From Rhodoblastus sp963828185 (GTDB lineage: Bacteria; Pseudomonadota; Alphaproteobacteria; Rhizobiales; Beijerinckiaceae), in assembly GCA_963828185.1 (NCBI GenBank), contig CAWHDV010000001.1:1-64000 (forward strand): 64,000 bases of DNA, written 5' to 3'. The translations under genes were made by a program, and so were the position numbers. Of this stretch, positions 54,169-63,755 are shown piece after piece. The notes beneath the pieces are model-generated. The model made no database searches, was not told where the DNA came from, and was given only the letters and a program-made list of their open reading frames with translations. The first letter of the stretch is position 1, and every line of letters starts with the position of its first letter.

Positions 54169-54798
54169 GTCGGGTGAAAATTCTCCTTGCTTGGCCAGAT
54201 GGCGTTCGAGCGCGCTCAAGATTTCCTCGATGATCGTCTCATGCGGCGCGTCGCGCGATTGCGTCGTCAGGTCGGCTTCGGCGTAGACGGGGTAGCGCTG
54301 GTCGATCAGGCGGCGCATCACCCCTTCTGGATCGGGATCCTGCAGCAATGGCCGCGTCGGCCTCTTGCGGACCCGCCGCATCAGCACGTCGAAATCGGCC
54401 TTCAGCCAGATCGAGACGGCATGGTCGCGAATATGGGCGCGCGTCTGTGGATTGATGAAGGCGCCGCCGCCGGTGGCGATGACCCGCTCGCCCTCGCCGA
54501 TCAGCCGCGCCAGCACCCGCCGCTCGCCGTCGCGAAAATAAGGCTCGCCGTGCGAGGCGAAAATCTCGGCGACCGTCAGGCGGTGCGCGGCCTCGATTTC
54601 ATGGTCGGAATCGACGAAGCCGACGCCGAGGCGCTGGGCAAGCCGCCGGCCGATCGCGGTCTTTCCAGAGCCCATCATGCCGACCAGCACCAGCGGACGA
54701 CCGGCCAATGCGTCGACAATCGCCTGCGCGCGCGAATCGCGGGGCGGGGGCGGCGACAAAGGCGCCTCCGGTTTTGGAACGATGGCTTGATCCGACAT
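54169..54798 (-). CDS. aroK: shikimate kinase (reads through into aroB)
   Basis: Phosphorylates shikimate. LVLVGMMGSGKTAIGRRLAQRLG is Walker A; FVDSDHEIEAA binds shikimate, GEPYFRDGERR and ATGGGAFINPQTR follow, and RPTRPLLQDPDP is the lid. The kinase domain ends near SALERHLAKQGEFSP, after which the same frame continues into aroB without a stop. Either this is a real AroK-AroB fusion or a base error hides a stop that would overlap the aroB ATG (ACATGA is present in the next frame). A Pro-rich N-terminal extension of about 30 residues precedes the domain. Confidence 0.92.
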
Positions 54799-54868
54799 GA
54801 TCGCACTGTAGTATCACGACGCGAGGGTGAAATTAAACCGACTTTCGCCGCAACTGGACCCGAGACCC

Positions 54869-55012
54869 ATGCCCAGCCTGTTTCGCTTCGTTTTCCTGAT
54901 CGGCCTGCTGGCCGGCACCGCTTTCGTGGGCATGGCGGCCCTGGTCGCTTTTGTCGAGCCGCAGCCGCGCGAGATCAGCCAGCCGATCTCGCCCGCCCTG
55001 CTGAACAAATGA
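54869..55012 (+). CDS. small single-pass membrane protein upstream of xerD
   Basis: 47 aa from the ATG at 54869 (MPSLFRFVFLIGLL), with one hydrophobic segment (about 4-28) and a short polar tail FVEPQPREISQPI. Similar short proteins precede xerD in many Hyphomicrobiales; role unknown. Its TGA overlaps the xerD ATG as ATGA. It is divergent from aroK. Confidence 0.7.
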   Translation: MPSLFRFVFLIGLLAGTAFVGMAALVAFVEPQPREISQPISPALLNK

Positions 55013-55982
55013 CCGGAAGCGCCGCTTCGGCGCGCGCCGTCGCGGATTTTCTCGACATGCTTTCCGCCGAACGCGGGGCGGCCAGGAATACGCTGGACGC
55101 CTATGCCCGCGACCTCGGCGATTATGTCGCGGCGCTGGCCGAACAGGGCCGCGCCCCGCTGGACGCGACGACGCAGGATATCCGCGACCATCTCGCCGAC
55201 CTGGCCGAAGCCGGCCTGAAACCGGCGTCGACGGCGCGGAAATTGTCGGCGATCCGCCAGTTTCATCGCTTTCTCGCCGCCGAGGAGCGGCGCGCCGACG
55301 ATCCGGCGGTCCTGCTCGAAGGGCCGCGGCAAGGGCGGCGGCTGCCGAAGATCCTGTCGGTCGACGAAGTGGACGCGCTGCTGCGAGTCGCCCGCGAGGG
55401 ATTGGACGATACGGCCCGCCCGGCCGGCGAAAGGCTGCGGGCAAAACGGGCCGCCTGCCTGGTCGAAGTGCTCTACGCCGCCGGGCCTGCGCGTGTCCGA
55501 ACTGGTCGCGCTGCCTCTGTCGGCGGCGAAACTGGCCGAAAAATCGCTCGAGCAGGGCGGCGGTTTTCTCATGGTCAAGGGCAAGGGCGGGCGCGAGCGC
55601 CTGGCGCCGTCTGACGGGCGCGGCGCGCGAGGCGCTGACCGCCTATCGGCGGATGCTGCTGGAGCTTCACCCCGCCCTGGCGGCGCAAAAATGGCTGTTT
55701 CCCTCGGATGGCGACAGCGGCCACCTGACCCGCCAGGTTTTTGCGCGCGAGCTGAAATTTCTGGCGGCGGCGGCGGGAATTCCGGCTTCGCGGGTCAGCC
55801 CGCATGTCCTGCGCCACGCCTTCGCCAGCCATTTGCTGCAAAACGGCGCCGACTTGCGCGTCGTCCAGGAATTGCTTGGCCATGCCGACATAGCGACCAC
55901 GCAAATCTATACGCATGTGCTGGACGAGCGGCTGAAAGCCATGGTGCGCGACCTGCATCCGCTCAACGACGTTGACGATTGA
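55009..55982 (+). CDS. xerD: site-specific tyrosine recombinase XerD (frame interrupted)
   Basis: Resolves chromosome dimers at dif with XerC. The core-binding part reads VADFLDMLSAERGAARNTLDAYARDL and the catalytic part has HVLRHAFASHLLQNGADLRVVQELLGHADIATTQIYTH (HxxR, H/W, Y). Two single-base shifts, near 55481-55487 (an extra C in YAAGLRVSEL) and 55606-55612 (LAPLTGAAREAL), break the frame. The corrected length is about 323 aa, somewhat above the usual 300. XerC was considered but the XerD-type motif context and the upstream small ORF favour XerD. Confidence 0.85.
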
Positions 55983-56156
55983 TACTCCCGTCGACCGGCC
56001 ATCCGCCAAGCTGCAAGAAGTTGATATTCCGTTAACCGTTTCTTCATTTAACACGCTTAGGTTGTGCTTAAGCGTTCAAACAATCGTGAGCGGAAGAGAG
56101 CCCGGAATTGTTTGCAATGTAAAATTCCACCCACTGAACCAATGGGGCAACGCGGC

Positions 56157-57644
56157 ATGGGTTTCCTTTTCAACGGCGACGGCGCCGTCTTTCGCGCAGC
56201 TTTCGAGGCGCTCGACCGCTCTCAGGCCACCATCCAGTTCGACATGGACGGCACGATCCGCACCGCCAACCCGCTTTTCCTGCAAGCCCTCGGCTATCGC
56301 CTCGACGAGATCGTCGGCCAGAAGCACGCGATTTTCGTTGATCCGCGCGAGCGCGACAGCGCCGAATATCGCGCCTTCTGGGAAGACCTGCGCGCCGGCA
56401 AGTACCGCCAGGCCGAATTCAAGCGGATCTCCAAGTCCGGCAAGCCCGTATGGATCCAGGCGACTTACAATCCCTTGCTGGACAGCTCGGGCAAGCCGTT
56501 CCGCGTGATCAAATTCGCGACCGACGTCACCGAGCAAAAGCTCGCCTCCGCCTATGCCCGGAGCCAGGTCGAAGCGATCAACCGGTCGCAGGCGGTGATC
56601 GAGTTCGAAGTCGACGGGCGCATCGTCAGCGCCAACGAGAACTTCCTTAAGGTACTCGGCTATCGGCTCGACGAGATCAAGGGCCAGCATCATTCGATGT
56701 TCATCGACCCGAGCGAGCGCAATTCCGACGCGTATCGGCAGTTCTGGGCCAAACTCGCCAACGGCGAATATTTCAGCGGCCAATTTCATCGCGTCGCCAA
56801 GGGCGGGCGCGACGTCTGGATCCAGGGCTCCTACAATCCGGTCTTCGATCTCGATGGCAAGCCATGGAAAGTGGTGAAATTCGCCACGGACGTCACCGAC
56901 CAATTCGTGCAGCAGAAAAAGCGCGCCGAAGTCTACGGCCGGGTCGACGCGCAGCTCGGCGGCATGACCGAAACCGTCTCCTCGGTCTCGCACGAGGCGG
57001 TCGAGGCCGCCGCCGCCTCCAACCAGACGTCGGGCAATGTCCAGGCCGTCGCCGCCGGAGCGGAGGAGCTTTCCTCCTCGTTCCAGGAAATCGCCCGGCA
57101 GGTCGCCCACGCCACCGAAATCGCGCAAAAGGCGGTGACGGTCGCGGGCAACGCCGGCTCCATCGTCTCGGCGCTGGCCAACGACGCCCAGAAAATCGGC
57201 GAGGTCGTCAGGCTGATCAGCGACATCGCCGCCCAGACCAACCTGCTGGCGCTGAACGCGACGATCGAGGCCGCGCGCGCCGGCGAGAGCGGCCGCGGTT
57301 TCGCCGTGGTGGCCGCCGAGGTCAAGACGCTGGCGACGCGCACCGCGCGCGCCACCGATGAAATCGGCGAACAGGTGTCTTCGGTGCGCGCCTCGACTTC
57401 CGACGTGACCAGCGCCATCGAAAGCATCGCCGAGATCATCGGCACGATCAATTCGATCACCTCGGCGATCGCCGGCTCGGTTCAGGCGCAAAGCGCGGTG
57501 ACCGCCGACATGTCGGAAAACATGCAGGTGGCCGCCAAGGGCGTCGAGGCCATCACCCAGTCGATGAACGCCATCGCCGAATCGACGGTGAAAATCGATT
57601 CGGCCGCCAAGTCCGTGCGCGACATTTCGCGCGCCGCCGCCTGA
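56157..57644 (+). CDS. soluble chemoreceptor with two PAS domains, copy 1
   Basis: 495 aa from the ATG at 56157 (MGFLFNGDG). Two PAS domains (about 20-135 and 140-260), each with a GYRLDEI-type core, lead to a signalling domain with the tip DIAAQTNLLALNATIEAARAGESGRGFAVVAAEVKTLATRTARATDEIG. No membrane segment is visible. PAS-containing soluble receptors usually bind haem or flavin and sense redox or energy state. The second PAS and signalling half are almost identical to the next gene. Confidence 0.9.
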   Translation: MGFLFNGDGAVFRAAFEALDRSQATIQFDMDGTIRTANPLFLQALGYRLDEIVGQKHAIFVDPRERDSAEYRAFWEDLRAGKYRQAEFKRISKSGKPVWIQATYNPLLDSSGKPFRVIKFATDVTEQKLASAYARSQVEAINRSQAVIEFEVDGRIVSANENFLKVLGYRLDEIKGQHHSMFIDPSERNSDAYRQFWAKLANGEYFSGQFHRVAKGGRDVWIQGSYNPVFDLDGKPWKVVKFATDVTDQFVQQKKRAEVYGRVDAQLGGMTETVSSVSHEAVEAAAASNQTSGNVQAVAAGAEELSSSFQEIARQVAHATEIAQKAVTVAGNAGSIVSALANDAQKIGEVVRLISDIAAQTNLLALNATIEAARAGESGRGFAVVAAEVKTLATRTARATDEIGEQVSSVRASTSDVTSAIESIAEIIGTINSITSAIAGSVQAQSAVTADMSENMQVAAKGVEAITQSMNAIAESTVKIDSAAKSVRDISRAAA

Positions 57645-59325
57645 AACCTGAGGACAGTCTCGGCGGAGCGCGCCCATGCCGGCGCGCTCGCGCCGGCGAA
57701 AGCGGCGCCTGACTCGCAAGGATTTTCGCGACCTGCATCGGTTGAACGGTGACGGAAGGCGTTTTTCCGTTAACCAATTTTACAACTTCTGATTGCATCC
57801 TGACTTTCGAACCGGATTCGGCGCGAGTGAAGGTCAGGCAATGATGAAGATATTCAGGTCGCATAAATCTGACTTGCTTGACGCGACTTTCGAGACCGTC
57901 CGGCGTTCGCGCTGTTTTCTTGAGCTTGGCCTCGACGAGACGATCCTCGACGCGAACGACAAATACCTCGAAATCATGGGCTATAGCCGCGACGAATTGA
58001 TCGGCAAGAAGCACATGGTCACGATCGAGAAAAGCGACGAGGGACTTCGCGCCTATCACGAATTATGGGGGCGCCTGCGGGCCGGCGAATATATGGAGCG
58101 CGAGCTGAAGCGGGTCACCAAGACCGGCAAGCCGGTCTGGTTTCACTGCACCTATAATCATTTGCGCGACCGAAACGGGAAGCCCTATCGCGTCATCATG
58201 ATCTTTGCCGATCTGACGGAACAGAAAATCCATCAATCCGCTCTCCAGGCGCAGATCGATGCGATCAGCCGCTCGCAGGCGGTGGTCGAGTTCGAAACCG
58301 ACGGGCGCATCCTCGGCGCCAACGAGAACTTCCTGAAGGTTGTCGGCTATCGGCTGGACGAAATCAGGGGCCAGCATCATTCGATGTTCGTCGATCCGGG
58401 CGAGCGCAATTCCGAAACATATCGGCAACTCTGGAAGAAACTCGCCAGCGGCGAATATGTCAGCGGCCAATTTCATCGCATCGCCAGGGGCGGACGCGAC
58501 GTCTGGATCCAGGGCTGCTACAGTCCGGTCTTCGATCTCGACGGCAAGCCGTGGAAGGTGGTGAAATTCGCCACCGACGTCACCGACCAATTCGTGCAGC
58601 AGAAAAAGCGCGCCGAAGTCTACGGCCGGGTCGACGCGCAGCTCGGCGGCATGACCGAAACCGTCTCCTCGGTCTCGCATGAGGCGGTCGAGGCCGCCGC
58701 CGCCTCCAACCAGACGTCGGGCAATGTCCAGGCCGTCGCCGCCGGGGCGGAGGAGCTTTCCGCCTCGTTCCAGGAAATCGCCCGGCAGGTCGCCCGCGCC
58801 ACCGAAATCGCGCAAAAGGCCGTGACGGTCGCGGGCAACGCCGGCTCCATCGTCTCGGCGCTGGCCAACGACGCCCAGAAAATCGGCGAGGTCGTCAGCC
58901 TCATCAGCGACATCGCCGCCCAGACCAACCTGCTGGCGCTGAACGCGACGATCGAGGCCGCGCGCGCCGGCGAGAGCGGCCGCGGTTTCGCCGTGGTGGC
59001 CGCCGAGGTCAAGACGCTGGCGACGCGCACCGCGCGGGCCACCGATGAAATCGGCGAACAGGTGTCTTCGGTGCGCGCCTCGACTTCCGACGTGACCAGC
59101 GCCATCGAAAGCATCGCCGAGATCATCGGCACGATCAATTCGATCACCTCGGCGATCGCCGGCTCGGTTCAGGCGCAAAGCGCGGTGACCGCCGACATGT
59201 CGGAAAACATGCAGGTGGCCGCCAAGGGCGTCGAGGCCATCACCCAGTCGATGAACGCCATCGCCGAATCGACGGTGAAAATCGATTCGGCGGCCAAGTC
59301 CGTGCGCGACATTTCGCGGTCCGCC
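56575..59325 (+). repeat. pair of long direct repeats (about 1.07 kb each)
   Basis: The 3' portions of the two chemoreceptor genes, about 56575-57640 and 58260-59325, are nearly identical at the DNA level, most strongly beyond 56890 and 58565. The period is about 1.69 kb. This is a recent duplication or ongoing gene conversion. Confidence 0.85.
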
Positions 59326-59331
59326 GCCTGA
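57841..59331 (+). CDS. soluble chemoreceptor with two PAS domains, copy 2
   Basis: 496 aa from the ATG at 57841 (MMKIFRSHKSDLLDA). Same layout as copy 1: a diverged first PAS (ELGLDETILDANDKYLEIMGYSRDELIG), a second PAS close to that of copy 1, and a signalling domain matching it residue for residue except a few positions. The two receptors probably differ in what the first PAS senses and share an output. The upstream gap (57645-57840) carries no gene. Confidence 0.9.
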   Translation: MMKIFRSHKSDLLDATFETVRRSRCFLELGLDETILDANDKYLEIMGYSRDELIGKKHMVTIEKSDEGLRAYHELWGRLRAGEYMERELKRVTKTGKPVWFHCTYNHLRDRNGKPYRVIMIFADLTEQKIHQSALQAQIDAISRSQAVVEFETDGRILGANENFLKVVGYRLDEIRGQHHSMFVDPGERNSETYRQLWKKLASGEYVSGQFHRIARGGRDVWIQGCYSPVFDLDGKPWKVVKFATDVTDQFVQQKKRAEVYGRVDAQLGGMTETVSSVSHEAVEAAAASNQTSGNVQAVAAGAEELSASFQEIARQVARATEIAQKAVTVAGNAGSIVSALANDAQKIGEVVSLISDIAAQTNLLALNATIEAARAGESGRGFAVVAAEVKTLATRTARATDEIGEQVSSVRASTSDVTSAIESIAEIIGTINSITSAIAGSVQAQSAVTADMSENMQVAAKGVEAITQSMNAIAESTVKIDSAAKSVRDISRSAA

Positions 59332-59354
59332 GATTCATATCGTCTTTGAATTCG

Positions 59355-59410
59355 CTCGCATAAGCTTGGCGCCGCTTCGCTCCTGACCGGTTCTCATCAA
59401 TGAGAACCGG
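59355..59410. repeat. dispersed intergenic repeat, copy B, with palindrome
   Basis: CATAAGCTTGGC, then CGCTCCTGACCGG and a perfect palindrome with arms CCGGTTCTCAT and ATGAGAACCGG around CA (59387-59410). Copy A is at 31638-31713. Between convergent genes it could also serve as a transcription stop, although no T-tract follows. Confidence 0.45.
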
Positions 59411-59412
59411 CA

Positions 59413-60012
59413 TCACTCCTTGTGCGGCGCGCCTTTGCGTTCGAGCAGGAACACCGCCTGCTCGCCGAAAAGGTTCCATGCCCACCAGGGCGCCTGGACC
59501 TGAATCTGCTCGCCATTGCCGTCCATCGCCACCGCCTTGACGATGCGCGCGTCGATTTTTTCGACCAGGCTGACGAAATCGCGGATCGTGCAAAGGTGGA
59601 TGTTCGGCGTCTCGTACCAGGCGTGGGCAAGGTTCCGGGTCAGAGGCATCCGCCCGCGCGTCGCCAATTGCCAGCGAATGCGCCAATGGCCGAAATTCGG
59701 GAAGGAGACGATGGCGCGCCGGCCGATCCGCATCATCTGCCGCAGCACCAGGCGCGGATCGCGCGTCGCCTGGAGCGTCTGCGAAAGAATGACGTAATCG
59801 AAGGAATCGTCGGGATAATCCGCGAGATCGACGTCGGCGTCGCCCTGGATGACGGAAAGGCCCTTGGCGACGCACTGGTTGACGCCCTTTTGCGAAATTT
59901 CCAGGCCGCGCGCGTCGACGCCCTTGCGATCGGTCAGCAGGCGCAGCAATTCGCCGTCGCCGCAGCCGACGTCGAGCACGCGCGAGCCGGAAGCGACCAT
60001 GCCGGCGACCAC
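59413..60012 (-). CDS. metW: methionine biosynthesis protein MetW
   Basis: A class I methyltransferase-fold protein that works with MetX in homoserine acylation. GSRVLDVGCGDGELLRLL is motif I; QGDADVDLADYPDDSFDYVILSQTLQATRDP and SFPNFGHWRIRWQL are MetW-specific. The first methionine used (60012) is probably not the true start: homologous RIDLLVVAG lies before it, and a TTG at 60136 (LTDTPSEFP) could start the protein if one base near 60105-60118 is wrong. metX, its usual partner, is not in the window. Confidence 0.9.
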   Translation of the reverse strand: MVAGMVASGSRVLDVGCGDGELLRLLTDRKGVDARGLEISQKGVNQCVAKGLSVIQGDADVDLADYPDDSFDYVILSQTLQATRDPRLVLRQMMRIGRRAIVSFPNFGHWRIRWQLATRGRMPLTRNLAHAWYETPNIHLCTIRDFVSLVEKIDARIVKAVAMDGNGEQIQVQAPWWAWNLFGEQAVFLLERKGAPHKE

Positions 60013-60318
60013 CAGCAGATCGATGCGCGGCGTCTTCGGCTCCGGCGGCCTGGCGGGCGCAGCCGTCGCCAGCTGGGCGCCGCGCGGCGCGGTGTCGGCG
60101 AGACTGCGGCGGGAACTCGGAGGGCGTGTCGGTCAAGAGCGCAACTTGTTCGATTTTCCGAACGGATCGTTTGTTATTTAGGAGCACGGCTTTCGCCAAG
60201 TCAAGCAAAGCGGGCCGATTTGGCGTTTTCCTGCGGGCCCCGGACGTCTATAGAAAGGGGAAGGTAAATTTTTTGCCTGCGGCCGAGGCGTCGCGCGAAA
60301 AAGAGAGCAACCCAACCC

Positions 60319-61161
60319 ATGAGCCAAATTTCCGCCCTCGAATCGCTGGCCGAACTGCGCGAGGAGATCGACCGGATCGACGGCGAAATGCACAATCTGC
60401 TGATGGAGCGCGGCCAGATCATCGACCGGCTGATCGACGTGAAGGCCCGACAGGGCGGCGGTTCGGCTTTCCGGCCGGGACGCGAGGCCGACATGATGCG
60501 GGTGATCGCCTCCCGCCACCACGGCCGCCTGCCGCTCGACACGGTCGAAAGCATCTGGCGGGTGATCATCTCCACCTTCACTTTCGTCCAGTCGAACTAC
60601 GCCGTCCATGCCGACATGTCGGGCGGCGACGCCGCCATGCGCGATTCGGCGCGCTTCCATTTCGGCTTCACCGTGCCTCTGCGCGGACACGCCAGCCCGG
60701 CCGAGACGATCGATGCGGTCGCGGCCTCCGGGCGGACTGGGAGCGGCGGCGATCTCGGCATGTTGCGCGCCTCGAGCGCGCCGCAGGACGATCGATGGTG
60801 GGAAAGGCTCGCGGCCGAGGACGCGCCGAAAATCATCGCCCGCCTGCCCTTCGTCGAGCGGCCCGACCATCAGGCGGGCATGCCGGTCTTCATCATTTCC
60901 AATCCGCTGGCCGAGGCGGCGGCGCGCGATGTCGCGCTCTTTTCGATCGATTGGCGCGGCGCGCCGGCGCCGGACGATTCCTATTTTCGCGCGTCGGGCT
61001 GCGACATACTGGCGCGGGCGGCCACGGCCGACGGCGTCTCGCTGCTCCTGTCGTCGCCGGGCGACTGGGGGCTCGAAAAGCTCAGGCCGGCGCTCGGCTT
61101 GCCGCCGCAAGGCGCGGCCGCCTGGATCGGCAGCCATGCCGAGCGTTTCGCGCTGGCGTGA
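60319..61161 (+). CDS. chorismate mutase (AroQ type) with C-terminal extension
   Basis: 280 aa. The N-terminal 90 residues, LAELREEIDRIDGEMHNLLMERGQIIDRLIDVKA..., are an AroQ helical chorismate mutase, giving prephenate for pheA (8.7 kb) or tyrosine synthesis. The remaining 190 residues have no clear catalytic motif. Alphaproteobacterial proteins of this layout often precede hisC and tyrA, which are absent here. Divergent from metW. Confidence 0.87.
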   Translation: MSQISALESLAELREEIDRIDGEMHNLLMERGQIIDRLIDVKARQGGGSAFRPGREADMMRVIASRHHGRLPLDTVESIWRVIISTFTFVQSNYAVHADMSGGDAAMRDSARFHFGFTVPLRGHASPAETIDAVAASGRTGSGGDLGMLRASSAPQDDRWWERLAAEDAPKIIARLPFVERPDHQAGMPVFIISNPLAEAAARDVALFSIDWRGAPAPDDSYFRASGCDILARAATADGVSLLLSSPGDWGLEKLRPALGLPPQGAAAWIGSHAERFALA

Positions 61162-61168
61162 GTCTCCC

Positions 61169-62185
61169 TCAGTAAAGCGGCGCAAGCGTCGCCGGCAGGC
61201 GCAGCGGCCCGAGGAACACCTGGCCTTTCGCCAGGACCAGCGGCAGCGCGATGGCGTCGCCATCCTCGCTCCTGGCCGCGGGCTTGCCGAGCAGAGCGCC
61301 GAGCAGGTTCTGCGCCTGGGCGGCGGAAACCGGAAGTCCCAGCCGCGCGAAGATGGGGCCGGCGCCCTTGGCGGCGACGTTCAGCCGGCCGGCGGCGCGA
61401 TGCGCGTCGTCGAGGGCCAGCGCGCCGTCAACGCGAAGATCCAGGTCGCCCGCCCGCCAATCGAACTTTTCGATGCTCACGGCGCCGGAGTTCCGGCGCC
61501 AGTCCTCGACGGCCGCGCGCCAGTCGCCGGTCTGGCGCGGCGCCGGGGCGATCCTGCCGCTGACCTTGAATTGGCCGAGATCGGTCGCTTGCAGCCATTG
61601 CTGCACGAGCGGGGCGGTGACGCCCTGGCCGGCGAGATCGAAATGCAGCGAGCCGTCGGCGAGCGGCTTCGCCTCCGCCGCCAGGGTCTGCATGTCGAAG
61701 TTTATTCCAGCCTGCGGCGCTTCCGGCCGCCAGTCGAGGGACTTGACGGCGAGATCGGCCGCCTCGAGGCCATGCGTCGACCAGGTGAAGTCGAGCGTCA
61801 TCCCGTCATGCCGCAGTTTCGCCAATGGCGCGCCATCGGGCTTGAGCAGCACGATCGGGCTGGAAAGGGTGAGCACGACGTGGTTGGGGGCGAAGAGGCT
61901 GGCCTCGCCATGCGCCTCCTGGGCCCTGGCGAGAATGTCGCCCTGGGCGGTGCGCATGGGCGCGGAAAAATCGGCGCAGCTCAGGCGCAGCCGGAACGGA
62001 AAGCCGCCGATGTCGCTCGAGGCGCAGAAGTCGGCGAGCGAGGCGCCGCCGAAGGTCTGTTCGTTCACATAGCGCCCGAGCTGGTGCGCCGCATAGAGCC
62101 AGAATTCGCCGACGCCCAGGCACAGGGCCAGGATCAGGCCGATGACCAGGCGACGCAGGAGCGGGGAGGAAGAGGAGGAAGCCAT
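61169..62185 (-). CDS. DUF2125 domain protein
   Basis: 338 aa. One N-terminal membrane segment (about 8-28, LLRRLVIGLILALCLGVGEFW) is followed by a periplasmic beta-rich domain; DIGGFPFRLRLSC near residue 58 is the DUF2125 hallmark (GFPF/YR). Function unknown, perhaps in envelope maintenance. Convergent with the chorismate mutase gene. Confidence 0.85.
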   Translation of the reverse strand: MASSSSSPLLRRLVIGLILALCLGVGEFWLYAAHQLGRYVNEQTFGGASLADFCASSDIGGFPFRLRLSCADFSAPMRTAQGDILARAQEAHGEASLFAPNHVVLTLSSPIVLLKPDGAPLAKLRHDGMTLDFTWSTHGLEAADLAVKSLDWRPEAPQAGINFDMQTLAAEAKPLADGSLHFDLAGQGVTAPLVQQWLQATDLGQFKVSGRIAPAPRQTGDWRAAVEDWRRNSGAVSIEKFDWRAGDLDLRVDGALALDDAHRAAGRLNVAAKGAGPIFARLGLPVSAAQAQNLLGALLGKPAARSEDGDAIALPLVLAKGQVFLGPLRLPATLAPLY

Positions 62186-62444
62186 GACGCTCGCGCAAGA
62201 TGGGGGCCGGCCTGCAAGGAACGCCCGAGCCGGATCGAGCCGTCTATAGACGGGAAATCGGCTCCCGTCTCAGCCCTTGGCGTCGACCGCGATTCGACCA
62301 AATCGCAATCGACACTCAATTCCTTTGTTTTCACAACGTTTTTGCAAAAAACCGGCGTCCAATTTTTTGCACTCTGCTCCGGAGGATTTCGCGCGCCACT
62401 CTCGTGAAAAACACGGCCCGAACACGCTCCGCCGCCGGCAAGAT

Positions 62445-62852
62445 TCAGGCGGCGAGCGCCAGGCGGCGGGGCGCCAGGTCGCGGACCGCGGCGTCCCGCT
62501 CCGCCCGCGAGCCGGCAAGGAGATGCACATGCCATTCGTTCGCGCCGCATGTCTTGGCTTTTTGCGCCCAGGCGCGCATCTCGCCCTCTTCGGCCGTCTC
62601 GCCGGGCTGGAAGACGAAGGCGATCGACGCGCCCTCCGCGTTTTTCCGCACCGCCGCGACAATGGCCCGGCCACAGTCGAAGGACGGCGGCGCGTCGACG
62701 GAATAGACCGAGCAGACGTATCGGCGGCCGGAAGCGCCGAGCCAAGCTTCGAACAGGCTTTCCAGCCCCGTCCGGTCAAGACAGGCGAGCGGACGATGGC
62801 GCGCGGCGAAAAATGAGCCGACCGGGAGCGCAGCAGCCGAAAAACGAACCAT
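62445..62852 (-). CDS. hypothetical protein
   Basis: 135 aa from the ATG at 62852 (MVRFSAAALPVGSFFAARHRPLACLDRTGLESL); a longer start at 62915 is possible. It has an alpha/beta pattern with VCSVYSVDAPPSFDCGRAIVAAV and CGANEWHVHLLAG, but no recognised family. Lies between plsC and the DUF2125 gene on the same strand. Confidence 0.6.
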   Translation of the reverse strand: MVRFSAAALPVGSFFAARHRPLACLDRTGLESLFEAWLGASGRRYVCSVYSVDAPPSFDCGRAIVAAVRKNAEGASIAFVFQPGETAEEGEMRAWAQKAKTCGANEWHVHLLAGSRAERDAAVRDLAPRRLALAA

Positions 62853-62911
62853 GTCTGTCCCCGTAGACCGAAACGTGAGGCAAACAAAATAAGAACAAAA
62901 CAGGGGTAAAG

Positions 62912-63688
62912 TCAATTCGTCCTGGCTGTCGCCGGTTCATTTTTTTGCAGATTGGCGGCGAGGCTCGGGTCTTTGGCCAGCGCCTCGGCATTGAGCCTGT
63001 CGCAGGCCGTCTCGATCCGCTCCTGCAAGGTCCGGGCGAATTCGGCGTTGGGCAGGCCGGGTTCGATCACCGGCAGGAATTCGACGACGATGGTCCCCGG
63101 GCGGCGCAGGAATTTGCGGCGCGGCCAGAACAGGCCGGAATTCAGCGCGACGGGAACGCAAGGCGCATTGGCCGCGGCGTAAAGATGGGTGACGCCGCTC
63201 TTGTAGGCGGGCGGCGCGCCGGCCGGGCGCCGCGTGCCCTCCGGGAAGATGAAGATCGCCCGCCCTTCCGAGATCGCCACGCCGGCCTTTTCGACGAGCT
63301 GGCGCAAGGCGATGCTGCGGCTCTTGCGGTTGATGTCGATCTGGTTGGAGCGCAGGAGATATTGGCCGAAAATCGGCAAGAATGTCAGTTCGCGCTTGAG
63401 GATGAAGGTGAAATCCCTGACCTGCGTCGTCAGCGCGAAGGTCTCCCAGATCGATTCATGCTTGGCGGCGATGATGCAGCCTTTCTGGCTGAGGTTTTCG
63501 AGGCCCCGGAACTCGACCTTCACGCCGCAGATCTTGTCTTGCAGCCAGAAAGTGGTCCGCCCCCAGGTCCGCGCCAGCTCCAGGATGGCGGCGCGGCCGA
63601 ACAGCATGGCCGGCAGGCCGCCGACCACCAGGATCGTCAGGTTGATATAGAAGACGACGTTGAAAAGGAGCGAACGGAGGAAAAGCAT
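62912..63688 (-). CDS. plsC: 1-acyl-sn-glycerol-3-phosphate acyltransferase
   Basis: 258 aa. Adds the second acyl chain to make phosphatidic acid. An N-terminal membrane segment (about 5-30) precedes the acyltransferase motifs: AAKHESIWETF (HX4E, the alphaproteobacterial form of HX4D), and FIFPEGTRRPAG. It lies 67 bp downstream of a probable ftsX end, a frequent order in Hyphomicrobiales. Confidence 0.93.
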   Translation of the reverse strand: MLFLRSLLFNVVFYINLTILVVGGLPAMLFGRAAILELARTWGRTTFWLQDKICGVKVEFRGLENLSQKGCIIAAKHESIWETFALTTQVRDFTFILKRELTFLPIFGQYLLRSNQIDINRKSRSIALRQLVEKAGVAISEGRAIFIFPEGTRRPAGAPPAYKSGVTHLYAAANAPCVPVALNSGLFWPRRKFLRRPGTIVVEFLPVIEPGLPNAEFARTLQERIETACDRLNAEALAKDPSLAANLQKNEPATARTN

Positions 63689-63755
63689 GGCCTCCTTTTG
63701 CAGGAGGCCAGAAGGAATGAAAAGCGCAAATTTCGGGGCTCGAAGGGAAAAGCCT

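Noticed and set aside
59387..59410. Palindrome considered as a definite rho-independent terminator
   Set aside because: No T-tract follows on either strand, and part of the sequence recurs elsewhere as an intergenic repeat.
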